16,570 nucleotides of DNA from the NCBI GenBank assembly GCA_948468465.1, contig CAOKJJ010000107.1, forward strand, positions 1 through 16,570, written 5' to 3'. The notes beneath the pieces are model-generated. The model was not told the origin of the DNA, did not search any database, and worked only from the letters and a program-made list of their open reading frames with translations. Shown in pieces: positions 1 to 8,306 of this stretch (position 1 is the first letter of the stretch; each line of letters begins with the position of its first letter). Source of the DNA: an uncultured Eubacterium sp. Lineage in GTDB: Bacteria > Bacillota_A > Clostridia > Lachnospirales > Lachnospiraceae. A program made the translations under genes and the position numbers.

Positions 1-326
1 TTATGAGAATGATGATCAAGGATATTTTATCCAAAAACGGTTACGAGATTGCCGGGGAAGCCGAAAATGGCGTGAAGGCTGTGGAAAAATATAATGAAAC
101 AAAGCCGGATCTCGTATTAATGGATATTACGATGCCGGAAATGGATGGAATCCAGGCGCTAAAGGCAATTAGAGAACTGGATGCGAACGCATGTGTGATT
201 ATGTGTTCTGCTATGGGGCAGCAGGCAATGGTTATTGAAGCGATTCAATCCGGAGCAAAGGACTTTATTGTTAAGCCATTCCAGGCAGAGCGTGTATTGG
301 AAGCTGTAAAAAAAGTAGTTGGCTGA
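1..326 (+). CDS. cheY: Chemotaxis response regulator CheY (5' end cut off by window)
   Basis: This is a single-domain receiver protein that, when phosphorylated by CheA, binds the flagellar switch and changes rotation. The visible 107 residues start at the equivalent of about residue 14; the missing part should hold the start codon and the acidic DD pair. Counting from the first visible Met, the phosphoacceptor is Asp41 in LMDITMPEMDG, the conserved Ser is Ser69 in MCSAMGQ, and the conserved Lys is Lys91 in VKPF. There is no output domain: the protein ends directly after the last receiver helix. Position directly before fliO matches the Bacillus subtilis operon, where cheY follows fliY. A stand-alone receiver of another kind is possible, but context makes CheY very likely. 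Confidence 0.93.
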   Translation, partial: MRMMIKDILSKNGYEIAGEAENGVKAVEKYNETKPDLVLMDITMPEMDGIQALKAIRELDANACVIMCSAMGQQAMVIEAIQSGAKDFIVKPFQAERVLEAVKKVVG

Positions 327-327
327 T

Positions 328-711
328 ATGCTGATCACAGCTTCAACTGTATCTGCGCTGCAAAGCTTGGGACAGCTGATTTGGGTTCTGGTGTTGTTTG
401 TTCTTGTATTGCTGCTTACTTTGCTGACAACACGCTGGATTGCAAAGTATCAGCAGGGACAGCTGCATAATCAGAATCTTAAGATTATTGAGACATTAAA
501 GGTTTCAGTAAACGGATACATACAGATTATCAGAGCAGGAGATGTATACCTTGTCATAGCAGTGAGCAAAGACCATATTGAAAAGCTGGCGGAGATTACA
601 CCCGATCAGCTGGAAACAGATACTGTGGATACGACAGGGCAGAAGATAGACGTGGTTGAGAATTTCCATGACATTCTTGACAAAGTAAAAGATCATCTTC
701 CAAAAAAATAA
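328..711 (+). CDS. fliO: Flagellar biosynthesis protein FliO (FliO/FliZ family)
   Basis: This is a small bitopic membrane protein that helps assemble the FliP ring of the flagellar export gate. From the ATG at 328 it has 127 residues: a short N-terminus, one strongly hydrophobic segment at about residues 15-35, then a basic RWIAKYQQG turn and a cytoplasmic domain of about 85 residues with the beta-strand pattern typical of FliO (KVSVNGYIQIIRAGDVYLVIAVS). A TTG at 319 is in frame and would add three residues but overlaps cheY. The ATG lies one base after the cheY stop and has no strong ribosome-binding site, so translational coupling is likely. FliO sequences are poorly conserved; the call rests on topology, size and position just before fliP. 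Confidence 0.85.
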   Translation: MLITASTVSALQSLGQLIWVLVLFVLVLLLTLLTTRWIAKYQQGQLHNQNLKIIETLKVSVNGYIQIIRAGDVYLVIAVSKDHIEKLAEITPDQLETDTVDTTGQKIDVVENFHDILDKVKDHLPKK

Positions 712-725
712 GGCAGATTGTAAGA

Positions 726-1556
726 ATGAGTACAGGAAAGAAAATATATTGCATGGCGTCATTTATGCTGGCCATAGTGACGCTTACCATTTGTCTGGTG
801 TTTTGCGCCCGTGGGCAGGTATATGCATCGTCGAGAGACAATATTGATAATTTTGATTCTGCAGCCACGCAGGAAGAACCGACACCAGATTATAATGATG
901 GCCTTTGGATCAGCTGGCCGAATGAAGAAGGCGGGATATCAGCTCCTATCCGGATGCTGATTGTGCTTACGGTTTTATCATTGGCGCCGTCTATTTTGAT
1001 TATGCTGACCTCGTATACCCGGATTGTCATTGTTCTGCATTTTGTCAGAACCGCACTGGGAACACAGTCAACACCGCCAAATCAGGTAATGACTGGACTG
1101 GCGCTTTTTTTGACAGCGTTTATTATGGCGCCGACGTTTTCTGAGGTGAATGAACAGGCGTTAAAGCCGTTAGATCAGGGTGAGATTACGCTGGAGACCG
1201 CGATTGAACGGGCGGAAGAACCGTTCCGTGAATTTATGTATCCGAAGACGCAGGAAAAAGATGTGAATATGTTCTGTGAGATTGCGGATGTTACTTATGA
1301 GACAAATGATGATATTCCGATGACTGTGCTGATTCCAAGCTTTATTATCGGCGAACTGCGCAGGGCGTTTATTATGGGATTTATTATCTATATTCCTTTT
1401 ATTGTAATTGATATGGTTGTATCATCCGTATTAATGTCTATGGGTATGATGATGCTGCCGCCGACGACGATTTCCATGCCTTTTAAAATATTACTGTTTG
1501 TATTGGCGGATGGCTGGAATCTGGTCATTCAAAATCTGGTTGAGACATTTTACTGA
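726..1556 (+). CDS. fliP: Flagellar export gate protein FliP
   Basis: FliP forms the pentameric core of the flagellar type III export channel in the inner membrane. The 276-residue product has a signal-peptide-like hydrophobic stretch (about 10-34, with an Ala/Ser-rich exit) and then an acidic linker (about 35-72). The conserved body follows, with SYTRIVIVL at 96-104 and GTQSTPPNQ at 112-120, both characteristic of FliP/SctR. The C-terminal half carries the closing pair of membrane helices and ends in LVIQNLVETFY. It is somewhat longer than many FliP proteins because of the N-terminal linker. The start at 726 has only a weak AAGG sequence overlapping the fliO stop, so coupling to fliO is likely. 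Confidence 0.97.
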   Translation: MSTGKKIYCMASFMLAIVTLTICLVFCARGQVYASSRDNIDNFDSAATQEEPTPDYNDGLWISWPNEEGGISAPIRMLIVLTVLSLAPSILIMLTSYTRIVIVLHFVRTALGTQSTPPNQVMTGLALFLTAFIMAPTFSEVNEQALKPLDQGEITLETAIERAEEPFREFMYPKTQEKDVNMFCEIADVTYETNDDIPMTVLIPSFIIGELRRAFIMGFIIYIPFIVIDMVVSSVLMSMGMMMLPPTTISMPFKILLFVLADGWNLVIQNLVETFY

Positions 1557-1629
1557 CAGCGTGTTAAGTGTTTAAAGACAGAAAAAGAAGTTTTGCTGCT
1601 GCAAAGCATTGTACGAGGAGGAAAAAGAT

Positions 1630-1899
1630 ATGCTTACTGAAGGGCAGGTTATGGATATTTCCAGAGAAGCCATTTATACTGTAATATTGACAGCGGCTCC
1701 GTTATTGCTCACGTCATTGGTAATTGGTCTGATCATCAGTATCTTTCAGACGGTAACCTCTATCCAGGAGCAGACGCTTACATTTGTGCCGAAGATTCTG
1801 GCGGTATTTGCAATGATGATGCTTGTTGGCGCCTGGATGCTGAACAATATGTCCAGTTTTATGGTTCAGTTATGGTCTGATTTTAGTTTGTATGTGTAA
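1630..1899 (+). CDS. fliQ: Flagellar export gate protein FliQ
   Basis: FliQ is an 89-residue protein with two hydrophobic hairpin helices (about 14-40 and 53-75) that packs around FliP and FliR in the export channel. Family features are visible: the opening VMDISREAIYTVI, the segment GLIISIFQTVTSIQEQTL, and FVPKILAV before the second helix. The start is set by a full AGGAGG at 1616-1621, eight bases before the ATG at 1630. An in-frame TTG at 1609 lies upstream of that ribosome-binding site and is therefore rejected. The gap of about 70 bases after fliP shows no recognisable signal other than this site. Confidence 0.97.
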   Translation: MLTEGQVMDISREAIYTVILTAAPLLLTSLVIGLIISIFQTVTSIQEQTLTFVPKILAVFAMMMLVGAWMLNNMSSFMVQLWSDFSLYV

Positions 1900-1917
1900 T
1901 TAGGATAGGAATGTATC

Positions 1918-2706
1918 ATGTTCAATGCGACGTACTCATTACAGACATTTGAATATTTCCTTTTAGTGCTTGTTCGGATTGCAACATGTATATTTGCGGC
2001 GCCTTTTTTCAACACAAGAGGGATTCCGACGAAAACAAAAATAGGGATGGCAGGCTGTATTGCGATTATGCTGACAAGTGTTTTACCGGACCAGAACCTT
2101 GCTTACACAGGTATAATGGAATATGGGGTTATTGTGATCAAGGAAGGAATTACGGGCTTGCTGATAGGTTATTCAGCCAGTATCTGTAATTCTATTGTTT
2201 TGTTCGCAGGTACATTAATTGATATGCAGATCGGACTTTCGATGGCGCAGGAATATAACCCTATGACCATGATGAATGAGAGCATTACCGGTAATTTATA
2301 CAATTATATGGTCATGCTGATGCTGCTTACAACGAATATGTATCATTATGTGATACAGGCAGTCTGTGAATCTTATCAGCTGATTCCGATCAATCAGCAA
2401 GTGTTTCAATGGGATCATCTGCTGGAGGGGATCGTCAACTATATGTCGGCCCTGCTCATTTTAGGCTTTCGGATTACGCTGCCGGTATTTGCCTGTATGA
2501 TGCTTGTAAACTGTGTACTTGGAATCTTAGCCAGAGTATCCCCGCAGATGAATATGTTTGCGGTCGGCATGCAGCTAAAAGTATTCGTCGGACTTACCGT
2601 TTTGTTTTTGGCATTTATGCTGTTAGGTTCTGTGGCGGACAACATCGCGCAGGAGATGAAACGTCTTGTTGTTTATATGATAAAAGGGATGTATGTAAGT
2701 GAATAA
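1918..2706 (+). CDS. fliR: Flagellar export gate protein FliR
   Basis: FliR is the single-copy subunit that closes the FliP5-FliQ4-FliR1 export channel. The 262-residue protein has about six hydrophobic segments. Conserved stretches include RIATCIFAAPFF near the N-terminus, KEGITGLLIGYSAS in the middle, and LGILARVSPQMNMFAVGMQLK near the C-terminus, which is a strong FliR/SctT signature. An AGGATAGGA sequence precedes the ATG. The 3' end overlaps the flhB start by 8 bases in another reading frame. In some Clostridia fliR and flhB are fused; here they are separate but coupled. Confidence 0.96.
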   Translation: MFNATYSLQTFEYFLLVLVRIATCIFAAPFFNTRGIPTKTKIGMAGCIAIMLTSVLPDQNLAYTGIMEYGVIVIKEGITGLLIGYSASICNSIVLFAGTLIDMQIGLSMAQEYNPMTMMNESITGNLYNYMVMLMLLTTNMYHYVIQAVCESYQLIPINQQVFQWDHLLEGIVNYMSALLILGFRITLPVFACMMLVNCVLGILARVSPQMNMFAVGMQLKVFVGLTVLFLAFMLLGSVADNIAQEMKRLVVYMIKGMYVSE

Positions 2707-3826
2707 GAAAGATTGGAGTATGCCGCTGAATCTGCAATGGTTTGCAAAAGATGGAGAAGGCGGGGAAAAAACAGAGGAACCTACCGCGAAAAAGCTGTCA
2801 GATGCCAGAAATGAAGGTAAGGTTGCCAAAAGCAGAGAATTGGATAATGCAGTCGGCCTGCTGCTGTTATTTGTTTTACTTCAGGTTACAATGTCAAATC
2901 TTGGCGGAGGAATGCTGGGGCTGTTTGAAACTTTTTACAACCGGATTCCGGAGTTTTTGGATGAAAGCAGCAAAGGGGTGTCGACAGTCTTTGTGTCGAA
3001 GCTTGTCCGTCAGGCGCTAATGAATGCTTTTGAGATGGTTATGCCGTTTTTTCTGGCAGGATGTTTTGTGATGTTTGTGGTAAATATTCTGCAGGTAAAA
3101 TGGAAAGTTACGACAAAACCTTTAAAAGCCGATTTTAAGAAATTTAATCCGATCAATGGATTTAAACGTTTTTTTTCCAAGGATTCGTTGGTGGAGCTGC
3201 TCAAAGCAATTGCAAAAATCGTGATTATTGTATGGATTGCCTATTCAGCGATCGTGGACGATTCCAGGAATCTGCTGCTGTTATATGATATGTCTCTGAT
3301 TCAGGCAGTGATGTATGTCGGTTCTGTGATTATTAATGCCGGCATGAAGATTTCAATGGCATATTTTGTGATTGGAATTGCAGATTACATTTATCAGAAG
3401 CGGAAATTTAAAGAAGATATGAAAATGACCAAACAAGAGGTCAAAGACGAGTATAAAAACGCCGAAGGTGATCCGCAGGTAAAAGGCAAACAAAAGGCGA
3501 AGATGAGGGAAGCTTCTCAAAGGCGTATGATGCAGGATGTGCCGCGGGCGGATGTTGTAATTACAAACCCGACCCATTATGCGGTAGCGCTTAAATATGA
3601 CGCGCAGGAAGCGGAGGCGCCGGTTGTGCTTGCAAAAGGAACCGATTATCTGGCGCTTCAGATCAAAGAAAAGGCAAAAGAAGCAAATGTGGAAATCGTA
3701 GAAAATAAACCGTTGGCCCGTATGCTTTATGCAAATGTGGAAATTGGAGAGGAAATTCCACCGGAATTATATCAGACGGTGGCTGAAATACTGGCAACAG
3801 TATATCGTTTAAAGAACAAGCTGTAG
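2699..3826 (+). CDS. flhB: Flagellar export switch protein FlhB
   Basis: FlhB controls the change of export substrate from rod/hook to filament proteins and contacts the export gate. The 375-residue product has an N-terminal cytoplasmic segment with EKTEEPTAKKLSDARNEGKV at about 23-42. About four membrane helices follow, then the cytoplasmic domain with the self-cleavage motif NPTHY at 290-294 (cleavage between Asn290 and Pro291). The motif is intact, so auto-processing is expected. The GTG start at 2699 overlaps the fliR end and has an AAAGGGA sequence upstream at suitable distance. An in-frame ATG at 2720 would begin at MPLNLQWFA, but its GGAG is only one base away, so GTG is preferred. The C-terminal tail is short. 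Confidence 0.96.
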   Translation: MNKKDWSMPLNLQWFAKDGEGGEKTEEPTAKKLSDARNEGKVAKSRELDNAVGLLLLFVLLQVTMSNLGGGMLGLFETFYNRIPEFLDESSKGVSTVFVSKLVRQALMNAFEMVMPFFLAGCFVMFVVNILQVKWKVTTKPLKADFKKFNPINGFKRFFSKDSLVELLKAIAKIVIIVWIAYSAIVDDSRNLLLLYDMSLIQAVMYVGSVIINAGMKISMAYFVIGIADYIYQKRKFKEDMKMTKQEVKDEYKNAEGDPQVKGKQKAKMREASQRRMMQDVPRADVVITNPTHYAVALKYDAQEAEAPVVLAKGTDYLALQIKEKAKEANVEIVENKPLARMLYANVEIGEEIPPELYQTVAEILATVYRLKNKL

Positions 3827-3869
3827 CGATGTGATAAAAATTTTGAAAAGCTGGAACTGAAAATAAAAA

Positions 3870-3893
3870 ACGATAAGAAAAACGATAAGAAAA
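3870..3893. repeat. 12-bp tandem repeat (two copies) in flhB-flhA gap
   Basis: The unit ACGATAAGAAAA occurs twice in tandem just downstream of flhB, in an A-rich purine stretch. It carries two CGATAA hexamers. It may be simple sequence slippage; a regulatory role is not shown. Confidence 0.6.
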
Positions 3894-3978
3894 GAAAAGT
3901 GGCAGCAGAAAAAGTGTTCCGTTTTGATCAAATAAAACTGCTGAAAAAAGAGTACAATGATATATTGTAAAAATATAT

Positions 3979-4002
3979 TTGACAGATAGAGCGTAATTAC
4001 GC
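3979..4002 (+). promoter_or_regulatory. Possible internal promoter/operator region upstream of flhA
   Basis: A perfect TTGACA hexamer lies at 3979-3984 and is followed at 3991-4002 by a perfect 12-bp palindrome, GCGTAATTACGC. The expected -10 position (about 4002-4007) reads CAGAAA, which is a poor match. The promoter call is therefore weak, and the palindrome may be a protein-binding site or a small RNA hairpin. The region is the only large gap in the export-gate gene block, about 50-75 bases before the flhA start. Confidence 0.3.
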
Positions 4003-4056
4003 AGAAAATTTGTTTTGTAACAGAAAAAATACGAAGGAAAGGTGGGATGGTCAGAA

Positions 4057-6090
4057 ATGAAGAAAGCGGATATTGGCGTTGCTTTATACCTCTTGGCAGC
4101 AATCATATTCTTTATTAAGCCAATCCCCAGCCAGCTATTGGATGTTATGCTCGCGCTTAACATCTCTATTGCGCTGGTGGTGTTGTTTAACTGTCTGTTT
4201 GTACAGGAAGTTTTGGATATGTCATTTTTCCCGACACTCCTGTTGTTTACGACGATCTTTCGAATCTCGCTGAACGTATCTTCTACGAGATTAATTCTTG
4301 GTACTGGTGATCCGGGTAATGTCGTTTCGACTTTCGGCGCTTTTGTCGGCGGTGATGATATTATCATCGGTACGATTGTCTTTATTATTCTGGTTATTAT
4401 CCAGTTTATCGTTATTAATAAAGGTTCGGAGCGTGTGTCTGAGGTAACGGCACGTTTTACTTTGGATGCGATGCCTGGTAAACAGATGGCTATTGACGCG
4501 GACTTAAATACAGGCGCGATTGACGACCGGGAAGCGAGGAACCGACGGGATAAAATCCAGATGGAATCTGCGTTCTTTGGTTCCATGGACGGTGCTACGA
4601 AGTATGTAAAAGGAGATGCTTCTGCAGGGCTTTTGATTACATTCGTCAATTTGATCGGCGGTACGATTATGGGCATGACGCGTGAGGGGTTAGAAGCATT
4701 AGACGCACTGCAAAAGTATGGTATTTTAACGATTGGTGACGGCCTTGCTTCACAGATTCCTTCGCTGATGATTTCTCTTGCGACTGGTATTTTAGTTACG
4801 AAAGCTTCGAAGGAAGCTGACTTTAGCGATGTGCTTGTATCGCAGCTGTTTGGCATCCCAAAGGTATTGTATCTTGTTGGAATGACACTTGCGTTCTTGG
4901 GGATTACAACGCCGTTAAATACAGTGCTTTTTATTGCGTTTGGTTTGGTATACGTTATGGTGGGCCGTACGATGGAACGCAGCATGGCTGTAGAGGCCAT
5001 TGAAGAAGAGTCCACACAGGCGGAAGAGGAGGCGGAAGAAATCCGAAAGCCGGAAAATGTCGTTTCCCTGCTGCAGGTAGACCCGATCGAGCTGGAGTTT
5101 GGCTATGGCATTATCCCGCTTGCAGATGTAAACCAGGGCGGCGACTTGTTGGACCGTGTGGTTATGATTCGAAGGCAGATTGCCTTGGAACTTGGTACGG
5201 TTGTGCCGATTATCCGTCTGCGTGACAATATCCAGCTGAATCCCAATCAGTATATTATCAAGATTAAAGGCATCCAGATTACGGAAGGGGAGATTTTGTT
5301 CGACCATTATATGGCGATGAATCCGGGGTATGTGGAAGAGGAGATTACAGGTATCCCAACCTTTGAACCGTCGTTTCATCTGCCGGCGATCTGGATTACG
5401 GAAAGCCAGAGGGAGCGTGCGGAAAGCCTTGGCTATACAGTCGTAGATCCGCCGTCCATTATAGCGACGCATTTAACGGAGATTATCCGCAGCCATATCG
5501 CGGAGCTTCTGACCAGACAGGATGTACAGAACCTGATCGACAATGTCAAGGAAAACAATCCGGTACTTGTCGAAGATCTTGTTCCAAAACTGCTTGGCAT
5601 TGGCGAGATTCAAAAAGTTCTGCAGAATCTGCTCTCGGAAGGCATTTCCATCCGCGACCTGCTTACGATTTTTGAAACGCTGGCGGACCATGCGGTAACA
5701 ACGAGGGATACGGATGTATTAACGGAATATACAAGACAGGCGTTAAAACGGGCGATTTCCAGCCGTTACTTTATGCCAAATGAATCAACCAGTGTAGTTA
5801 CACTGGATCCAAATGTGGAACAGGAAATTATGTCGTCGGTAAAACAGACAGAACAAGGTGCATACCTGACAATCGACCCAGAGCGGACAAAGCTGATTAT
5901 GGCATCTGTGGAGACAGAGATTGCAAAGCTGGAAAATCTTGGCAAGAATCCGATTATCGTCACCTCGCCGATTGTACGTATGTATTTTAAGAAGATGACA
6001 GAGGAATATTTCAAAGACCTGATCGTTGTGTCTTACAATGAGATAGATTCAAATGTTGAATTACAGTCAGTAGGGATGGTGACAGCATAA
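4057..6090 (+). CDS. flhA: Flagellar export gate protein FlhA
   Basis: FlhA is the large export-gate subunit whose nonameric cytoplasmic ring docks chaperone-substrate complexes and couples the proton motive force to export. From the ATG at 4057 the product has 677 residues, the usual family length. Residues 1-310 hold about eight membrane helices, with conserved RISLNVSSTRLIL at about 69-81 and the FHIPEP-family signature around TARFTLDAMPGKQMAIDADL at 131-150. An acidic linker (about 313-332) leads into the cytoplasmic domain (about 335-677). A GTG at 4042 would add five residues, but the AAGGTGGG stretch around it works better as the ribosome-binding site for 4057. The following gene starts immediately after the stop. 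Confidence 0.97.
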   Translation: MKKADIGVALYLLAAIIFFIKPIPSQLLDVMLALNISIALVVLFNCLFVQEVLDMSFFPTLLLFTTIFRISLNVSSTRLILGTGDPGNVVSTFGAFVGGDDIIIGTIVFIILVIIQFIVINKGSERVSEVTARFTLDAMPGKQMAIDADLNTGAIDDREARNRRDKIQMESAFFGSMDGATKYVKGDASAGLLITFVNLIGGTIMGMTREGLEALDALQKYGILTIGDGLASQIPSLMISLATGILVTKASKEADFSDVLVSQLFGIPKVLYLVGMTLAFLGITTPLNTVLFIAFGLVYVMVGRTMERSMAVEAIEEESTQAEEEAEEIRKPENVVSLLQVDPIELEFGYGIIPLADVNQGGDLLDRVVMIRRQIALELGTVVPIIRLRDNIQLNPNQYIIKIKGIQITEGEILFDHYMAMNPGYVEEEITGIPTFEPSFHLPAIWITESQRERAESLGYTVVDPPSIIATHLTEIIRSHIAELLTRQDVQNLIDNVKENNPVLVEDLVPKLLGIGEIQKVLQNLLSEGISIRDLLTIFETLADHAVTTRDTDVLTEYTRQALKRAISSRYFMPNESTSVVTLDPNVEQEIMSSVKQTEQGAYLTIDPERTKLIMASVETEIAKLENLGKNPIIVTSPIVRMYFKKMTEEYFKDLIVVSYNEIDSNVELQSVGMVTA

Positions 6091-7386
6091 ATGACAATTA
6101 ATAAATTTCAGGGAAAGACTGAGAGCGAGGCGATCGAAAAGGCAAAAAAAGAAATGGGGCCGGATGTTGTTATTATGAGTGTAAAAACAGTAAAGCCAAA
6201 AGGTGTCTTTCGAGCTTTGAAAGGTATTTTATATGAAGTAACAGCCGCGCTGGAAGAAAACGAATCAGATAAAGTTCATTCGTATGCACATACAGAAGCC
6301 GCTGCACAGCTGCAGCAGATGAAAAAACCGGAAAGCATTAATCTGGCGGCGGATGAAACGATACGGATTCCGGCTGCTCCTGCAAACAGACTGGACGAAA
6401 CGGCTGGAAGGGTATTCAAACAGTTAAAGCAGCAGGAAGATGCGGCTGAACAGGTGCAGTTAAAGCAGCAAACATCGTCCAGCGCGATTGAAGAACGCCT
6501 AGACAGTCTGCAGAGCCTTTTGGAAGACCGTATTTCCGCGGAAAAGAAAAACCAGGAGGATGGCATAGGAGCAGCAAATGACCATGCGCAGGAAGGGTTT
6601 TCCTTTGTAAAAATGCTCTACCAGACGTTGTTAGATAATGAAGTAGACGAAAAATACGCCAACCAGATTTTGGATGAGCTGGAAAAAATTTCTAATAAAG
6701 GCAGCAATATTGATTATATATTATCGCATATTTATCAGAAGCTTGTTTTAAAATTCGGTCAGCCAAAACCGATCGAGTTTCAGGGGTCTAAACCAACCGT
6801 TGCTTTTTTCATTGGACCTACGGGCGTCGGAAAGACAACGACAATTGCAAAAGTAGCGTCACGCTACAAAGTAGACGAAGGCAAAAAGGTGGCTTTTCTG
6901 ACGGCTGATACTTACCGTATCGCGGCGACGGAACAGCTGCGCACATATGCGAATATTCTGGATATGCCTCTGACGATTGTCTATTCCGCCGAAGAGATCC
7001 AGGATGCGGTCCGTAATTTGTCAGAATATGATCTGATACTTGTCGATACCGCGGGATTTTCACATAAAAACGCTGCGCAGTGTGAGGATGTGAAAAAACT
7101 GATCGGCGGACTTTCTGCGGGTAATAAGACGGAGGTATATCTGGTCTTAAGCGCAACTACCAAATATCGTGATCTGCAGGATATGTGCAACATTTACCGT
7201 ACCTTCGCAGATTACAGGCTGATCTTTACCAAGCTGGATGAGACCTCATGTTACGGCAACCTGTTAAATATCCATTTATATTCGGGCGCGGATTTGTCAT
7301 ACGCGACGTATGGACAGAACGTACCGGATGATATTGAGGTATTTGATACGCAAAAGATTGTGAAGAAATTACTTGGAGGGGATTGA
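6091..7386 (+). CDS. flhF: Flagellar biosynthesis GTPase FlhF (SRP family)
   Basis: FlhF is an SRP-type GTPase, homologous to Ffh and FtsY, that marks the site of flagellar assembly at the membrane. The 431-residue protein has the N-terminal B domain (MTINKFQGKTESEAIEKAKK, about 1-55), a low-complexity Gln/Ala/Glu-rich linker (about 56-165), then the N and G domains. GTPase motifs are intact: GPTGVGKTT at 242-250, DTYRIAATEQL from Asp273, DTAG at 319-322, and TKLD at 380-383. It starts directly after the flhA stop codon and overlaps no other gene. The neighbouring FlhG is its expected activator and homodimer regulator. Confidence 0.96.
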   Translation: MTINKFQGKTESEAIEKAKKEMGPDVVIMSVKTVKPKGVFRALKGILYEVTAALEENESDKVHSYAHTEAAAQLQQMKKPESINLAADETIRIPAAPANRLDETAGRVFKQLKQQEDAAEQVQLKQQTSSSAIEERLDSLQSLLEDRISAEKKNQEDGIGAANDHAQEGFSFVKMLYQTLLDNEVDEKYANQILDELEKISNKGSNIDYILSHIYQKLVLKFGQPKPIEFQGSKPTVAFFIGPTGVGKTTTIAKVASRYKVDEGKKVAFLTADTYRIAATEQLRTYANILDMPLTIVYSAEEIQDAVRNLSEYDLILVDTAGFSHKNAAQCEDVKKLIGGLSAGNKTEVYLVLSATTKYRDLQDMCNIYRTFADYRLIFTKLDETSCYGNLLNIHLYSGADLSYATYGQNVPDDIEVFDTQKIVKKLLGGD

Positions 7387-7390
7387 GTAT

Positions 7391-8260
7391 ATGGATCAGG
7401 CAGAACAACTGAGAAACGTGGTAAAATCAAAACAAGCCCGTTCTGTATCCAAAGCAAGAGTTATCACAATAACGAGTGGTAAAGGCGGGGTAGGAAAGTC
7501 TAATATTGCTGTAAACCTTGCGGTTCAATTGCGTAAGCTGGGGAAAAAAGTGATTATCTTTGACGCGGATATGGGGCTTGCGAATGTTGAGGTTATGTTT
7601 GGCGCGATTCCTAAATATAATCTAAGTGATATGATATACCATGGCAAAAAACTAAAGGAAATTATTACAGAAGGTCCAATGGAGATCGGATTTATTTCCG
7701 GAGGCAATGGCATTACCGGAATGAACAATCTGACGAAAAACCAGCTGTCCAGGCTGGTAAACAATTTAAATGAATTGGATGAGCTGACAGACTTTATCCT
7801 GATCGATACAGGAGCGGGCATCGCGAATAATGTCATGGAATTCGTATCTGCAAGTCCGGAAGTGTTGCTTGTGCTGACGCCGGAACCAAGCTCCCTGACG
7901 GATTCTTATTCACTGATTAAGGCATTGTACGGCAATCCTGGGTTTGCCAGACATAGTACCAATATAGAAGTGGTGGTCAACCGGACGGTATCTATGGATG
8001 ACGGACAGATTGTATATGAAAAGCTTAGCTCTGTAATATCCAAATTTCTTCAGGGCGAAGTGCATTTCTTCGGAACGATTCCTCAGGACGGGTTATTAGA
8101 AAAATCGGTACGTGCACAGAAGATCGTTTCCATGACTGCACCGAATGCAAGGTCAGCCAGGGCATTTGAACGGCTGGCACAGAGCTTGATTGACGGGGAG
8201 CCGGTCATCGAACCGGATCGTCAGGGTATTAGGGAATTGTTTTATAACTTTTTTAATTAA
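7391..8260 (+). CDS. flhG: MinD-like ATPase FlhG (YlxH/FleN), flagellar number regulator
   Basis: FlhG is a ParA/MinD-family ATPase that stimulates FlhF GTP hydrolysis and limits flagellar number. The 289-residue protein opens with MDQAEQLR, which matches the DQAxxLR activation helix known to stimulate FlhF. The deviant Walker A motif GKGGVGKS lies at 30-37, the Walker A' region FDADMGLANVEVMFG from about 57, and LIDTGAGI at about 137-144. The C-terminus, GIRELFYNFFN, looks like the amphipathic membrane-targeting helix of MinD-type proteins. GGAGGGG at 7374-7380 supports the ATG at 7391; an in-frame TTG at 7373 lies upstream of that site and is rejected. The gene starts four bases after flhF ends. 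Confidence 0.95.
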   Translation: MDQAEQLRNVVKSKQARSVSKARVITITSGKGGVGKSNIAVNLAVQLRKLGKKVIIFDADMGLANVEVMFGAIPKYNLSDMIYHGKKLKEIITEGPMEIGFISGGNGITGMNNLTKNQLSRLVNNLNELDELTDFILIDTGAGIANNVMEFVSASPEVLLVLTPEPSSLTDSYSLIKALYGNPGFARHSTNIEVVVNRTVSMDDGQIVYEKLSSVISKFLQGEVHFFGTIPQDGLLEKSVRAQKIVSMTAPNARSARAFERLAQSLIDGEPVIEPDRQGIRELFYNFFN

Positions 8261-8306
8261 AACGTAACATTCGAAATAAAAAAAGAGAAAGAAGTTCTGA
8301 TGCGCT

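Noticed and set aside
3924..3958. Promoter TTGATC ... TACAAT in the flhB-flhA gap
   Set aside because: The spacer is 23 bases, too long for a normal sigma-A promoter.
3663..5015. Long open frame (about 450 codons) on the minus strand over flhB end and flhA
   Set aside because: It lies antisense to flhA and the end of flhB, its translation has a low-complexity Ser/Thr/Ile/Pro-rich composition unlike a folded protein, and it crosses the flhB-flhA gap. It is a shadow frame.
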